From Streptomyces sp. NBC_00483 (lineage in GTDB: Bacteria; Actinomycetota; Actinomycetes; Streptomycetales; Streptomycetaceae), in assembly GCF_036013745.1 (NCBI RefSeq), contig NZ_CP107880.1:8308001-8372000 (forward strand): a stretch of DNA of 64,000 nt. Reading direction: 5' to 3'. A model generated the notes under the pieces. It did not search any database and was not told where the DNA came from. It worked only from the letters and a program-made list of their open reading frames with translations. The position numbers and the translations under genes were made by a program. Shown here piece by piece: positions 16,896-25,229 of the stretch; positions within the stretch are counted from its first letter, which is position 1; each line of letters begins with the position of its first letter.

Positions 16896-17663
16896 TCACA
16901 GGCCGACGGTCTGACCGCCGTCGACGACCATCGCGTGGCCCGTGGCGAAGGCCCCCAGGTCGGAGCAGAGCCACAGCACGGCGGAGGCGATCTCCTCGGG
17001 GCGCCCCATGCGTCCGACCGGCTCCTGGGCGATCACACGGGCCCGGCCCTCCGGAGTGCCGCCCGAGAACCGGTCCATCATCGGGGTCTCGATGATGCCC
17101 GGACAGACCGCGTTGACCCGGATCCCGTCGGCGGCGTAGTCCAGCGCCGTCGACTTCGTCAGTCCGATGACGGCGTGCTTCACCGCGGCGTAGGCGGCCT
17201 GCCCGCGGATACCGATCACGCCCGCGCCCGAGGAGGTGTTCACGATCGACCCGCCGCCGGTCTGCAGCATCAGCGGAATCTGCGCCTTCATGCACAGGAA
17301 CACACCCCGCAGGTCGACGTCGAGAAGGCGGTCGAACTCTGCTTCCGTGATGTCCGCGAGCGGCGCGGGCGGCTGCTCGATGCCGGCGTTGTTGAAGGCG
17401 ATGTCGAGGCGGCCGAACTCCTCCATTGTCTGCTGCAGCGCCGCGGCGATGTCCGCGGAGTTCGTGGCGTCGCACTTGACGGACAGGACGCGTCCGCCAT
17501 GCGTGGCGACCTGGCGTGCCGTCTCGGCGTTGCCCTCCTCGTCGATGCCGGTGACGACCACGTGGGCGCCTTCCTCGGCGAACGCGACTGCCGTGGCGCG
17601 GCCGATGCCACTGCCGGCGCCGGAGATGAAGGCGACCTTGTCCTTGAAGCGCTGTGCGGTCAC
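16896..17663 (-). CDS. short-chain dehydrogenase/reductase (SDR)
   Basis: 255 residues, classical SDR: GAGSGIG (15-21) binds the dinucleotide, NNAG at 91-94, Ser in NTSSGAG, Tyr158-x3-Lys162 in AYAAVKH, and the PGIIETPM segment. Probably oxidises an alcohol or reduces a ketone with NAD(P); substrate unknown. It is a close paralog of the SDR at 42211-42978 (about four fifths of residues look identical), although the two lie in different operons. Followed 2 bp later by an SDR pseudogene and preceded by the Zn-alcohol dehydrogenase. Confidence 0.88.
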   Translation of the reverse strand: MTAQRFKDKVAFISGAGSGIGRATAVAFAEEGAHVVVTGIDEEGNAETARQVATHGGRVLSVKCDATNSADIAAALQQTMEEFGRLDIAFNNAGIEQPPAPLADITEAEFDRLLDVDLRGVFLCMKAQIPLMLQTGGGSIVNTSSGAGVIGIRGQAAYAAVKHAVIGLTKSTALDYAADGIRVNAVCPGIIETPMMDRFSGGTPEGRARVIAQEPVGRMGRPEEIASAVLWLCSDLGAFATGHAMVVDGGQTVGL

Positions 17664-17736
17664 GATCTGTCACTTGCCTTTCTCGGCGGAGAGAGGAGGG
17701 CCATGCCGGGCGGCATGACCCTGGTGCGGTGGCCGC

Positions 17737-18753
17737 TCAGGGGGTGAGGAGGGTCTTGACGGCGCGCCGCTCATCCATGGCCCGGTAGCCCTCGGCGACC
17801 TCCTCCAGCGGCAGGGTGAGGTCGAAGACCTTGCCTGGGTCGATCCGTCCGGTCAGGACGCGGTCGATGAGGTCGGGCAGGTAGCGGCGTACGGGGGCGG
17901 GACCGCCGCGCAGGCCGACGTGGGAGAAGAACAGTTCCTGGCCGTCGACGGCGACCTCGTGCGGCACGCCGACGAAGCCGACGTTGCCGCCGGGCCGGGC
18001 CGCGCGCAGAGCCTGCTGCATGGACTGTTCGGTGCCCACGCACTCGAGCACGGAGTCGGCGCCGATGCCGTCGGTGAGGTCCTTGATGCGGGCGACGCCC
18101 TCGTCGCCGCGTTCGGTGACGATGTCGGTGGCGCCGAATTCCAAAGCCAGCTTCTGCCTGCTCTCGTGTCGGCTCATGGCGATGATCCGCTCGGCGCCCA
18201 TTTCCTTGGCGGCGATGACACCACACAGGCCGACAGCCCCGTCGCCGACGACGACGGCCGTGGAGCCGGACTCGACCTCGGCGGCGTCGGCGGCCCACCA
18301 GCCGGTGCCCATGACGTCGGAGACGGCGAGCAGGCCGGCCCAGTGCTTCTCGTCCGGCACCTCGTCGGTGGCGACGAGGGTGCCGTGGGCGTTGGGGATG
18401 CGTACGTAGTCGGCCTGGCAGGTGGACATGAACTCGCGGTGCAGGCAGCTCGACTGGAAGCCGTTGCGGCAGTTCGCGCAGGTGTTGTCGGAGGTGGCGA
18501 AGGAGCCGACCACGAACTGTCCGGGCCGTACGTGGGTGACCTCGCTGCCGACCTCTTCCACGAAGCCGACGTACTCGTGCCCCATCGGGTGCGGGTCGCC
18601 GATGGGCTCCGCGCCGCGGTAGGGCCACAGGTCCGACCCGCATACGCACGTCACGGCGGTACGGATGATGGCGTCGGTGGGGTGGAGGAGCTTCGGGTCG
18701 TCGAGCGTCTCGAAGCGGACGTCGCCGGGGGCGTGGATCACTGCTCCGCGCAT
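17737..18753 (-). CDS. zinc-dependent alcohol dehydrogenase (MDR family)
   Basis: 338 residues, ATG at 18753. GroES-like domain with the catalytic zinc Cys in CVCGSD and His-Glu in MGHEYVG; a structural-zinc-like Cys segment is CANCRNGFQSSC. The Rossmann domain has VVGDGAVGLCG. It would oxidise an alcohol or reduce an aldehyde with NAD(P). First gene of the minus-strand run leading to the SDR and aldo/keto reductase genes, and divergent from XRE paralog 2 with two AGTAC elements between, so it is probably controlled by that regulator. Confidence 0.87.
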   Translation of the reverse strand: MRGAVIHAPGDVRFETLDDPKLLHPTDAIIRTAVTCVCGSDLWPYRGAEPIGDPHPMGHEYVGFVEEVGSEVTHVRPGQFVVGSFATSDNTCANCRNGFQSSCLHREFMSTCQADYVRIPNAHGTLVATDEVPDEKHWAGLLAVSDVMGTGWWAADAAEVESGSTAVVVGDGAVGLCGVIAAKEMGAERIIAMSRHESRQKLALEFGATDIVTERGDEGVARIKDLTDGIGADSVLECVGTEQSMQQALRAARPGGNVGFVGVPHEVAVDGQELFFSHVGLRGGPAPVRRYLPDLIDRVLTGRIDPGKVFDLTLPLEEVAEGYRAMDERRAVKTLLTP

Positions 18754-18920
18754 GAGGTGGGTCCTTACGTGCTGAGAGCGGGCCGCGCGTATCGGCTCCG
18801 CCGCTGTGTTCGTCGTCCTGAGGTGACACATCAATTTCCGCGGGGCCCTTGTACCGGCCCCTTGAGATGTCACGTCTTCCAGGTAACCGCGATTTCGGGC
18901 GGGCTGCGAGTCACTGTTGA

Positions 18921-19005
18921 GGGGGGTACTGGCAGGGCACCCTTCAGAGTGGCGCTGGGGGATTCGGAGAGGCGTCGCTGCGAATGGGGGTACTCCGAGG
19001 GCCTC
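18921..19005 (-). promoter_or_regulatory. putative XRE-family operators d and e in a divergent promoter
   Basis: Two minus-strand copies of the shared element: 18921-18942 (core GTGCCCTGCCAGTACCCCCC) and 18985-19005 (AGGCCCTCGGAGTACCCCCA). They lie between the Zn-alcohol dehydrogenase (minus) and the second XRE regulator (plus). The arrangement of two sites per divergent regulator promoter repeats that seen at 13.1 kb. Confidence 0.6.
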
Positions 19006-19040
19006 CTTCGACGACGTTTGCTCGGGCTACCGTGGAAAGC

Positions 19041-19925
19041 GTGGATAACCGTGCAGAGGTCCGTGAATTCCTCACTTCCAGACGTGCCCAGGTCACCCCC
19101 AAAGACGTCGGCCTGCCGGCCGGAACGAACCGGCGGGTGAGCGGACTGCGGCGCAGCGAGGTGGCCACGCTCGCCGGGGTGAGCGTGGAGTACTACACCC
19201 GCCTGGAACGCGGAGGGATCAGCGGAGCATCACCGGAGGTGCTCGACGCGATCGCCAGGGCCCTGCGTCTGGATGACGCCGAGCGGGCCCACTTGTTCGA
19301 CCTCGCGCACGCCGCCAGCCCGGTCGCCAGGCCGCCGCGGCGGCGCAGCGCAAAGGGCTGGACGCCGCACGAGAGCCTCCAATGGGCATTGGACGCCGTG
19401 ATCGCCGGGCCGGCGTTCGTCCGTAACGGGCGCATGGACCTCCTCGCGGCAAACCAGCTCGCGCGGGCGTTCTACATGGAGGTCTACGACATGCCCGTCC
19501 AGCCGCCCAACATCGCGCGGCACGTCTTCCTGGACGAGCGGGCCAGTGAGTTCTACCCGGACTGGGACGCCTTCGCGGAAGTCACCATCTCCATCCTGCG
19601 CACCGAGGCGGGCCGAGACCCTCACAACAAGGAGCTCCACGATCTGATCGGCGAACTCTGCACTCGCAGCGAGGAGTTCCGCCGTCGATGGGGTGCTCAC
19701 AACGTCCGCCACCACGGTGCCGGCTTCAAGACCTTCCGGCATCCTGTCGTCGGCGAGGTGACGCTGGCGTTCGAGGGCCTGGAAATGGCCGCCGAGCCGG
19801 GTCTGACCCTGACCATCTACACCGCGGAGCCGGGCTCCGCCTCCGAGGAGCGGCTGCGTCTGCTCTCCTCCTGGTCTGCGGACGAGTGCCGGACGGAGAC
19901 GCAGGAGGAACAGCATCGCTCCTGA
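19041..19925 (+). CDS. XRE-family regulator with MmyB-like ligand domain (paralog 2)
   Basis: 294 residues from GTG at 19041 (VDNRAEVREFLTSRR). N-terminal Cro/C1 HTH (LRRSEVATLAGVSVEYYTRL) and a C-terminal MmyB-like domain (GRMDLLAANQLARAFYMEVY, RTEAGRDPHNKELHDLIGEL). Very similar to the regulator at 12142-13023 along its whole length, so the pair arose by duplication and may share operator sequences. It faces away from the alcohol dehydrogenase run and ends at a long perfect hairpin shared with the convergent MFS gene. Confidence 0.86.
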   Translation: MDNRAEVREFLTSRRAQVTPKDVGLPAGTNRRVSGLRRSEVATLAGVSVEYYTRLERGGISGASPEVLDAIARALRLDDAERAHLFDLAHAASPVARPPRRRSAKGWTPHESLQWALDAVIAGPAFVRNGRMDLLAANQLARAFYMEVYDMPVQPPNIARHVFLDERASEFYPDWDAFAEVTISILRTEAGRDPHNKELHDLIGELCTRSEEFRRRWGAHNVRHHGAGFKTFRHPVVGEVTLAFEGLEMAAEPGLTLTIYTAEPGSASEERLRLLSSWSADECRTETQEEQHRS

Positions 19926-19928
19926 CGC

Positions 19929-19988
19929 TGATGATGTGGTGGAGGGCGGGACCGCAGTCGCGGTCCCGCCCTCCACCACATCATCAGG
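19929..19988. terminator. bidirectional terminator hairpin, 28-bp perfect stem
   Basis: Arms 19929-19956 and 19961-19988 are perfectly complementary with a 4-nt loop (AGTC); the stem centre is GGGCGGGACCGC/GCGGTCCCGCCC. It starts 4 bp after the regulator stop codon and ends 6 bp before the stop codon of the convergent MFS gene, so it should end transcription from both sides. No U-tract follows, as is common in Streptomyces. Confidence 0.9.
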
Positions 19989-19993
19989 GGCGC

Positions 19994-21199
19994 TCAGCGA
20001 CGGTCGCGGGCGGCGAGGATCGTGAGCGGGAGGAAGTAGAGAGCGGAGATGGCCGTGCCGACCACGACGGGGCCCGTCGCACCGAGCGCCGACTCAAGGG
20101 CGAACCCCGCGACCCACGAGCCCACCGCAGTACCGAAGTTGAACGCGGAGGTGCTCAGCGCGGACGCGAGTGTTGGCGCCTGACCCGCATAACCGACGGC
20201 CTTGCCGATCAGGACGGGGTTCGTGGACATGCCGAACAGTCCGAGCAGCGCCACCAGCACCACGGTCACGACCAGGTGGTGTGAGAAGAGCGCGAGCGCG
20301 CCGAGCACGAGGAACGTCATGCCCGCGGAGGTGAACAGCAGCTGGTAGGGGCGGTGCGAGCCGACGCGCCCACCCAGATAGGAGCCGATCAGCGCGCCGA
20401 CCCCGTAGGCGACGAGCACGAGCGGCACCGCGGTCGTCGCCAGCCCCGTGTTGGTGACAAGGAGCGGCGAGATGAAGCTGTACGCGGCCAGGGAGGAGCC
20501 ACACACGATGGCGCAGCAAGCCAGCGTGAGCCAGACACGACCTTCCCGCAGACTGCTCAGCTCAGCGCGCACGGAGGGCAGCGGGCCGGACGTCGGGTCT
20601 GGTGCCACTTGCCGGTAGACCACGAGCGCGCCGAGCGCGGCGAGGAGGGCGAGCGCCCAGAAGGGGCCGCGCCAGCCGACGGTCTGTCCCGCGAAGGCGC
20701 CCAGCGGAACCCCCAGCACGTTGGCGAGCATTCCGCCGCCCAGGACGATGCCCAGGGCGCGTGAACTGGCCGCAGGCCCGGCCGCCTTGGCCGCGACGAC
20801 GGCCGCGACAGCCCAGAAGGCGCCGGTGGCGAGGGCCGTGAGGAACCGCGCGCCGAGCACCACAGCGTAGTTCGAGGTCAACGCGACGATGACGTGCCCG
20901 ACGGCGAAGACGAGCAGCGCAAGGCTCAGTGTCAGGCGCCGGGGAAGCTTGAGCGTGAGGACGGCCATCAACGGGGTGCCGACGATCATGCCGATCGCGA
21001 ACACGGTGATCATCAAGCCCGCGCCGGCGACGGTGATGTCCAGATCGCGGGCGATCTCGGGAAGAAGGCCCGCGACGACGAACTCTGTCGTCCCCATGAG
21101 AAAGGTGCCTGCGGCCAGCAGGTAGATCACCAGCGGCAGGCGTGTTCGGGAAGGTGTGGGCGCGGGAGCGGGCGTGGGCGGACTCGTGACGGTCGTCAT
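19994..21199 (-). CDS. MFS exporter, DHA1 family
   Basis: 401 residues, ATG at 21199. Twelve hydrophobic segments; the first carries the AraJ/YdhP-type signature GTFLMGTTEFVVAGLLPEIA, and loop 2-3 is less conserved (TLKLPRRLTLS). Family members are proton-coupled exporters of sugars, arabinose-like compounds or drugs. Divergent from the SDR-like gene at 21439 with one AGTAC element between them, so the pair may be co-regulated by an XRE paralog. Confidence 0.85.
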   Translation of the reverse strand: MTTVTSPPTPAPAPTPSRTRLPLVIYLLAAGTFLMGTTEFVVAGLLPEIARDLDITVAGAGLMITVFAIGMIVGTPLMAVLTLKLPRRLTLSLALLVFAVGHVIVALTSNYAVVLGARFLTALATGAFWAVAAVVAAKAAGPAASSRALGIVLGGGMLANVLGVPLGAFAGQTVGWRGPFWALALLAALGALVVYRQVAPDPTSGPLPSVRAELSSLREGRVWLTLACCAIVCGSSLAAYSFISPLLVTNTGLATTAVPLVLVAYGVGALIGSYLGGRVGSHRPYQLLFTSAGMTFLVLGALALFSHHLVVTVVLVALLGLFGMSTNPVLIGKAVGYAGQAPTLASALSTSAFNFGTAVGSWVAGFALESALGATGPVVVGTAISALYFLPLTILAARDRR

Positions 21200-21310
21200 G
21201 GTGGTGGAGCAGAACTTTCTGATCAGTGCGGTGGAAGAAGCGGCGGACACGGCGGCCGCGACGGCAGTCGGGTGTGTCCTTGTACAGGACACCAGTCCTG
21301 CCGCAACTGA

Positions 21311-21348
21311 GGGAGTCCCGGTCGGAGGGGGTACTGAGAGGGACTCCC
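21311..21348 (-). promoter_or_regulatory. putative XRE-family operator f, with flanking inverted repeat
   Basis: Minus-strand copy of the shared element (AGTCCCTCTCAGTACCCCCT, within 21325-21348). A perfect 9-bp inverted repeat, GGGAGTCCC at 21311-21319 and GGGACTCCC at 21340-21348, brackets it. It lies in the 239-bp region between the divergent MFS exporter and SDR-like genes. Confidence 0.55.
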
Positions 21349-21438
21349 CAGGCGCAAGATCGCTGCTTAGCGTGGAAGACCTGAGTGGACGGTGGCCACG
21401 CCCCGGCCGCGCACCAGGAACACACCAGGAGAGATGTC

Positions 21439-22104
21439 ATGACGACCATCGCCATCATCGGCGCCGGCCCCGGGCTCGGTGCTGCCGTGGCCCGCCGCTT
21501 CGGCCGCGAGGGATTCTCCGTCGCGCTGATCTCACGTACGAAGGAGAACGTCGAGGCCCTTGCCTCCGGCCTGTCCGCCGAGGGCATCGAGGCCCGTGGA
21601 TACACCGCCGACGTGCAGGACCGCTCCGCTCTTGCCGGCGCGCTCGCGGCGGCCGCCGAAGACCTCGGCCCGATCGACGTGCTCCAGTACAGCCCGGTCC
21701 CGCGCCGGGACTTCCTGCGTCCCGTTCTGGAGACGACGGCCGACGACCTCGGCGCCGCCGCCGAGTTCTCGATCCTCGGCCCGGCCGTCGCGGTGGGGCA
21801 GGTGCTGCCTGCCATGACGGAGCAGGGGCGAGGCACGATCCTGCTGGTGAACGGAGGGAGCGCGGCCCGCCCCAACGGCAACGTGGCCGGAACCTCGGTC
21901 GCCTTCGCCGGTGAATCCGCGTACGGCCAGCTGCTCCATGAAGCCCTCGCGGAGCGGAACATCCACGTCGGACAGCTGATCATCCCCGGAGCCATCGGCG
22001 GCGGCGACCCCCTGTACGCCCCCGAGGCGCTGGCGGACCGGCTGTGGACGATCCACGTCGAGCGCGGCCCGTTCCGTACGACCGTCGGCACCGGTTCGGT
22101 CTGA
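21439..22104 (+). CDS. SDR-family protein with an atypical active site
   Basis: 221 residues, ATG at 21439 after an AGGAGAG site. The N-terminus is a Rossmann fold (IIGAGPGLGAAVARRFG), and the distal SDR strands are recognisable. The expected YxxxK reads ESAYGQLLHEAL: Tyr is present but the Lys position is Leu, and the NNAG motif is replaced by YSPVPRRD. It may bind NAD(P) without ordinary dehydrogenase chemistry. The gene stop is only 4 bp before the lipoprotein start. Confidence 0.75.
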   Translation: MTTIAIIGAGPGLGAAVARRFGREGFSVALISRTKENVEALASGLSAEGIEARGYTADVQDRSALAGALAAAAEDLGPIDVLQYSPVPRRDFLRPVLETTADDLGAAAEFSILGPAVAVGQVLPAMTEQGRGTILLVNGGSAARPNGNVAGTSVAFAGESAYGQLLHEALAERNIHVGQLIIPGAIGGGDPLYAPEALADRLWTIHVERGPFRTTVGTGSV

Positions 22105-22108
22105 CACC

Positions 22109-22636
22109 GTGCGCATACCTGAGAAGCGGCCATCAGTGGGTGGTCGATGGCGGGGCGTGTCCCTGGCGATGTCAGCGGCCCTGTGCTTCACCCTCGCGTC
22201 GTGCACGAACGACACGAACGGGCAAGCAGCAGAACCGAGTTCACGGACAACCACGTCCTCCACGAGCGCCGTGCAGGGGCACGCCACGCCCATCCACATC
22301 AAGATCGGCGATCGAACGGTGTCGGCGACGGTCCGGGACACCCCGACTGGAGCGGCCCTCCTCAAGCAACTGCCACGCACGCTGAAGTTCGAGGACCTCA
22401 ACGGCGCGGAGAAGGTCGCAAAGCTCCCGAAGGAGCTGCCGATGAAGGGCATGCCGGAAGGTGACAACCCGAAAGTCGGCGACCTCGGCTACTACGCGCC
22501 GTGGGGAAACCTCGTCCTCTACTACGGGGACGTGGACTACTGGGACGGCATCGCCCGCATCGGACGCATCGATTCCTCGGATCTGGCCGCGATCTCCGGC
22601 CAGTCGGGCGACTTCACCGCAACAGTCGCGCGTTGA
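22109..22636 (+). CDS. lipoprotein with a cyclophilin-like (Cyclophil_like2) domain
   Basis: 175 residues from a GTG at 22109. Residues 16-32 are a lipoprotein signal ending in a TLASC lipobox (Cys32), so it is probably anchored to the outer membrane face. The domain from about residue 60 (IHIKIGDRTVSATVRDTPTG) to the end (GDLGYYAPWGNLVLYYGDV, IGRID) matches the small cyclophilin-like fold found in many actinobacterial proteins. No catalytic role is established for this fold. It is 4 bp downstream of the SDR-like gene and likely co-transcribed. Confidence 0.78.
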   Translation: MRIPEKRPSVGGRWRGVSLAMSAALCFTLASCTNDTNGQAAEPSSRTTTSSTSAVQGHATPIHIKIGDRTVSATVRDTPTGAALLKQLPRTLKFEDLNGAEKVAKLPKELPMKGMPEGDNPKVGDLGYYAPWGNLVLYYGDVDYWDGIARIGRIDSSDLAAISGQSGDFTATVAR

Positions 22637-22693
22637 CGTCCGGCGGCGGAGTGCTGCGCGAGCGGGCGTTGGCCCTCCCGCGCGCCGGATGCA

Positions 22694-23470
22694 TCAGCTG
22701 TCCTGACTCTCCATCAGGCGCTCCGAGATGGTCGTCGCCGCCTGCTTGATGGCCTTGACGGCGTGCTCGACGTCCACGTCCCGCCGTTCCTTCTCGTCCC
22801 AGGCCGTGCCCACACTGCCCAGCGCCGTCTTCTGGTCGGTGAGGATCGGTGCCGCGACGCCGTAGACGCCGGGGTTGAACTCCCCGACGGTCAAGGAGTA
22901 TCCGTCCTTCTTGATCTTGCCAAGGTTGGCCCGGAAGGTGCTCCAGTCGCTCCCCAGGCCGGCGTTCTCGATCTCGTCGCGCTGGCGTGGGTAGATGGCC
23001 TTCAGGCGGTGATGGGGGAGATGCGCCAGGATGACCTTCGAGATGGCGCCTTGGAACAGTGGGCGCCGCTGTCCGCGGCTGAACCGGTTCTCCGGGCTGT
23101 CCGGGGCGCGGCACTCGCCGACGCAGAGCACCGAATCCCGGTACACGGTGCAGAGGAGGGCCGAGTGTCCGATCGTGTCCACCAGGTCCTCGAGGACGCC
23201 GTGACTGGCGAGTAGCAGCGGGTCCGTCTGGCGCATCTGCAGATCCATCTCGATGATCCGCGGGCCGAGGGTGTACAGGCCGCTGGTGACGGCGTTGAGC
23301 AGCCCTGCCTCGTGCAGGGTCTTGATGTAGCGATACCCCGTCGACCTCGAGGTCTCAAGAGCCTCGAGGATCTCGGCTGTCGACCACACCGGCTGTTTCT
23401 CGCTGAACAGCTCCAGGATGTGGAGCATCTTGGCCAGGCTCGCGCTGCCCTGAGTCGCTGTCTCTGTCAC
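22694..23470 (-). CDS. IclR-family transcriptional regulator of the catabolic island
   Basis: 258 residues from GTG at 23470 (an adjacent GTG at 23473 is possible). N-terminal winged HTH (WSTAEILEALETSRSTGYRY), C-terminal IclR effector-binding domain (GHSALLCTVYRDSVLCVGE, AISKVILAHLP, GVYGVAAPI). A palindromic promoter ends only 3-6 bp before the start codon, which predicts leaderless, autoregulated expression. The same palindrome occurs at three other promoters up to 44.7 kb, so this protein is the likely master regulator of the island; effector unknown. Confidence 0.85.
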   Translation of the reverse strand: MTETATQGSASLAKMLHILELFSEKQPVWSTAEILEALETSRSTGYRYIKTLHEAGLLNAVTSGLYTLGPRIIEMDLQMRQTDPLLLASHGVLEDLVDTIGHSALLCTVYRDSVLCVGECRAPDSPENRFSRGQRRPLFQGAISKVILAHLPHHRLKAIYPRQRDEIENAGLGSDWSTFRANLGKIKKDGYSLTVGEFNPGVYGVAAPILTDQKTALGSVGTAWDEKERRDVDVEHAVKAIKQAATTISERLMESQDS

Positions 23471-23473
23471 CAC

Positions 23474-23506
23474 TGGACAATATCCCGCGATGTGGGATAG
23501 CGTCAA
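23474..23506 (-). promoter_or_regulatory. IclR palindromic promoter/operator I
   Basis: Minus-strand -35 TTGACG (23501-23506), 18-bp spacer and -10 TATTGT (23477-23482). The spacer carries the half-sites TATCCCAC and GCGGGATA. The expected start of transcription falls at the GTG start codon of the IclR gene, about 6-7 nt past the -10. Near-copies lie at 29425, 33910 and 44679. Confidence 0.8.
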
Positions 23507-23578
23507 AGTTTCGGTCCGGGCCCGCACCGTACAGGGTGCCGGTTCAGGCCCGGGGCGTTCTCGTCATGGACCGCCACG

Positions 23579-25069
23579 TCACACCCGCGGGACCGCCAGG
23601 TACTTGTATTCGAGGAACTCCTCGATGCCTACACGGCCGCCCTCGCGGCCGAGCCCCGAGGCCTTGATGCCGCCGAAGGGTGCAGCGGGGTTGGACACGA
23701 TGCCGGTGTTCAGGCCGACCATGCCGACCTCCAGGGCCTCGCTCACCCTGAAGCCGCGGTCCACGTCCTGCGTGAACAGGTAGCCGGCCAGGCCCCACGG
23801 GGTGTCATTGGCCATGCGGATGACCTCCTCTTCCGTGTCGAACGGAATGACGGGAGCCACCGGGCCGAAGATCTCCGTGGTCAGGAGGTCCGACTGCACC
23901 GAAACGTCCGAAAGGACGGTGGGGGAGTAGAAGTAGCCCGCACGGTCCGGCCGGTTGCCGCCGCAGACGACCTTCGCGCCCTTGTCGACGGCGTCGTCGA
24001 CGAGTTCCTGCACCTTCCGCAGGGCCTTCTCCTCCACGAGGGGCCCGACTTCGGTGCCCGGCTCCAGGCCGTCGCTCACTGCCAGCGAGTCCAGTCGGGC
24101 TGCGAGGCGGCGGGCGAACTCCTCGGCGACGGGCCGCTGGGCGAAGATCCGGTTTGCGGCGGTGCAGGCCTCGCCCATGTTGCGCATCTTGGCTGCGAAC
24201 GCCCCTTCGACGGCGCGGTCGAGGTCTGCGTCCTCGAAGACGATGAGGGGTGCGTTGCCGCCGAGTTCCATCGACGAGCGCATGACGTGCTGGGACGCCT
24301 GCTCGAGGAGGCGTACTCCAACCTCGGTGGATCCGGTGAAGCTGATCTTGCGGGCGATGCCGCTCGACATCCACGGGGAGACCACCGAGGACGCCTTGGT
24401 CGTACACACGATGTTGAGGACACCTGCGGGCAGTCCGGCCTCGATCAGGATGTCCGCGAGCGCCAGGGACGACAGCGGGGTGAGTGCGGCGGGCTTGAAC
24501 ACGATCGTGCAGCCCGCCGCGATGGCCGGCCCGATCTTGCGGGTGCCCATGGCGAGCGGAAAGTTCCACGGCGTCACGAGCACACAGGGGCCGACGGGTT
24601 CGCGCGAGACGAGGATGCGGTTCTTTCCGTCGCCAGTCGTCGTTGCGTCGCCGCCGATGCGGACGGCTTCCTCGGAGAACCAGCGGAAGAACTCGGCGGC
24701 GTACGCGACTTCGCCCTTGGCCTCGGCGAGCGGCTTGCCCATCTCCGTCGTCATGATGAGGGCGAGCTGGTCCTGTCGCGCCATCAGGAGGTCGTATGCG
24801 CGGCGCAGGATCTCACCGCGCTCACGGGGGGCCGTCCTGGCCCAGTCGTTCTGTACCCGGCCCGCGGTTTCGATCGCACGCAGGGCGTCATCGGGACCGC
24901 CATCGGCCACGGTCGCGATGACTTCCTCGGTGGCCGGGTTGACGACGTCGAAGCGGGCGCCGGACGCGGCGTCGCCCCACTGGCCGTCGATGAAGACGCC
25001 GGTGTTGACCTTGGCGATTGCCTCACGTGCCTGCTCGGAGCTGCCGGGGGCGCTGACGTTGCTGGGCAT
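23579..25069 (-). CDS. NAD(P)-dependent succinate-semialdehyde dehydrogenase-like aldehyde dehydrogenase
   Basis: 496 residues, ATG at 25069. Complete ALDH: LVTPWNFPLAM, FKPAALTPLSS, FTGSTEVG, catalytic Glu in MELGGNAP and catalytic Cys in MGEACTAANR, ending LGREGGRVGIEEFLEYKYL. The GEACTAANR context and overall pattern match the GabD/succinate-semialdehyde dehydrogenase branch, so succinate semialdehyde or a similar short semialdehyde is the likely substrate. It is the last gene of the minus-strand run from 29301, after the racemase-like gene (160-bp gap). Confidence 0.87.
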   Translation of the reverse strand: MPSNVSAPGSSEQAREAIAKVNTGVFIDGQWGDAASGARFDVVNPATEEVIATVADGGPDDALRAIETAGRVQNDWARTAPRERGEILRRAYDLLMARQDQLALIMTTEMGKPLAEAKGEVAYAAEFFRWFSEEAVRIGGDATTTGDGKNRILVSREPVGPCVLVTPWNFPLAMGTRKIGPAIAAGCTIVFKPAALTPLSSLALADILIEAGLPAGVLNIVCTTKASSVVSPWMSSGIARKISFTGSTEVGVRLLEQASQHVMRSSMELGGNAPLIVFEDADLDRAVEGAFAAKMRNMGEACTAANRIFAQRPVAEEFARRLAARLDSLAVSDGLEPGTEVGPLVEEKALRKVQELVDDAVDKGAKVVCGGNRPDRAGYFYSPTVLSDVSVQSDLLTTEIFGPVAPVIPFDTEEEVIRMANDTPWGLAGYLFTQDVDRGFRVSEALEVGMVGLNTGIVSNPAAPFGGIKASGLGREGGRVGIEEFLEYKYLAVPRV

Positions 25070-25229
25070 GACAGTCCTTCAGTTCCCTTGGTGTGTCGGT
25101 CTCTGGACGGTGGAAGCCGGGGCGCTGGCCGTGGTCGTGCTCGGGCGGCCGTTGTCCCGGACGGACAAGCGGGAGCCGATACGCCGCAGCACAGGGCCAT
25201 GTGAGCCCTGTGCTGCGGTACGGACAGGT

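Noticed and set aside
22637..22693. Hairpin TCCGGCG/CGCCGGA as terminator between the lipoprotein and iclR
   Set aside because: Only 7 bp with a loop of about 40 nt; too weak to claim.
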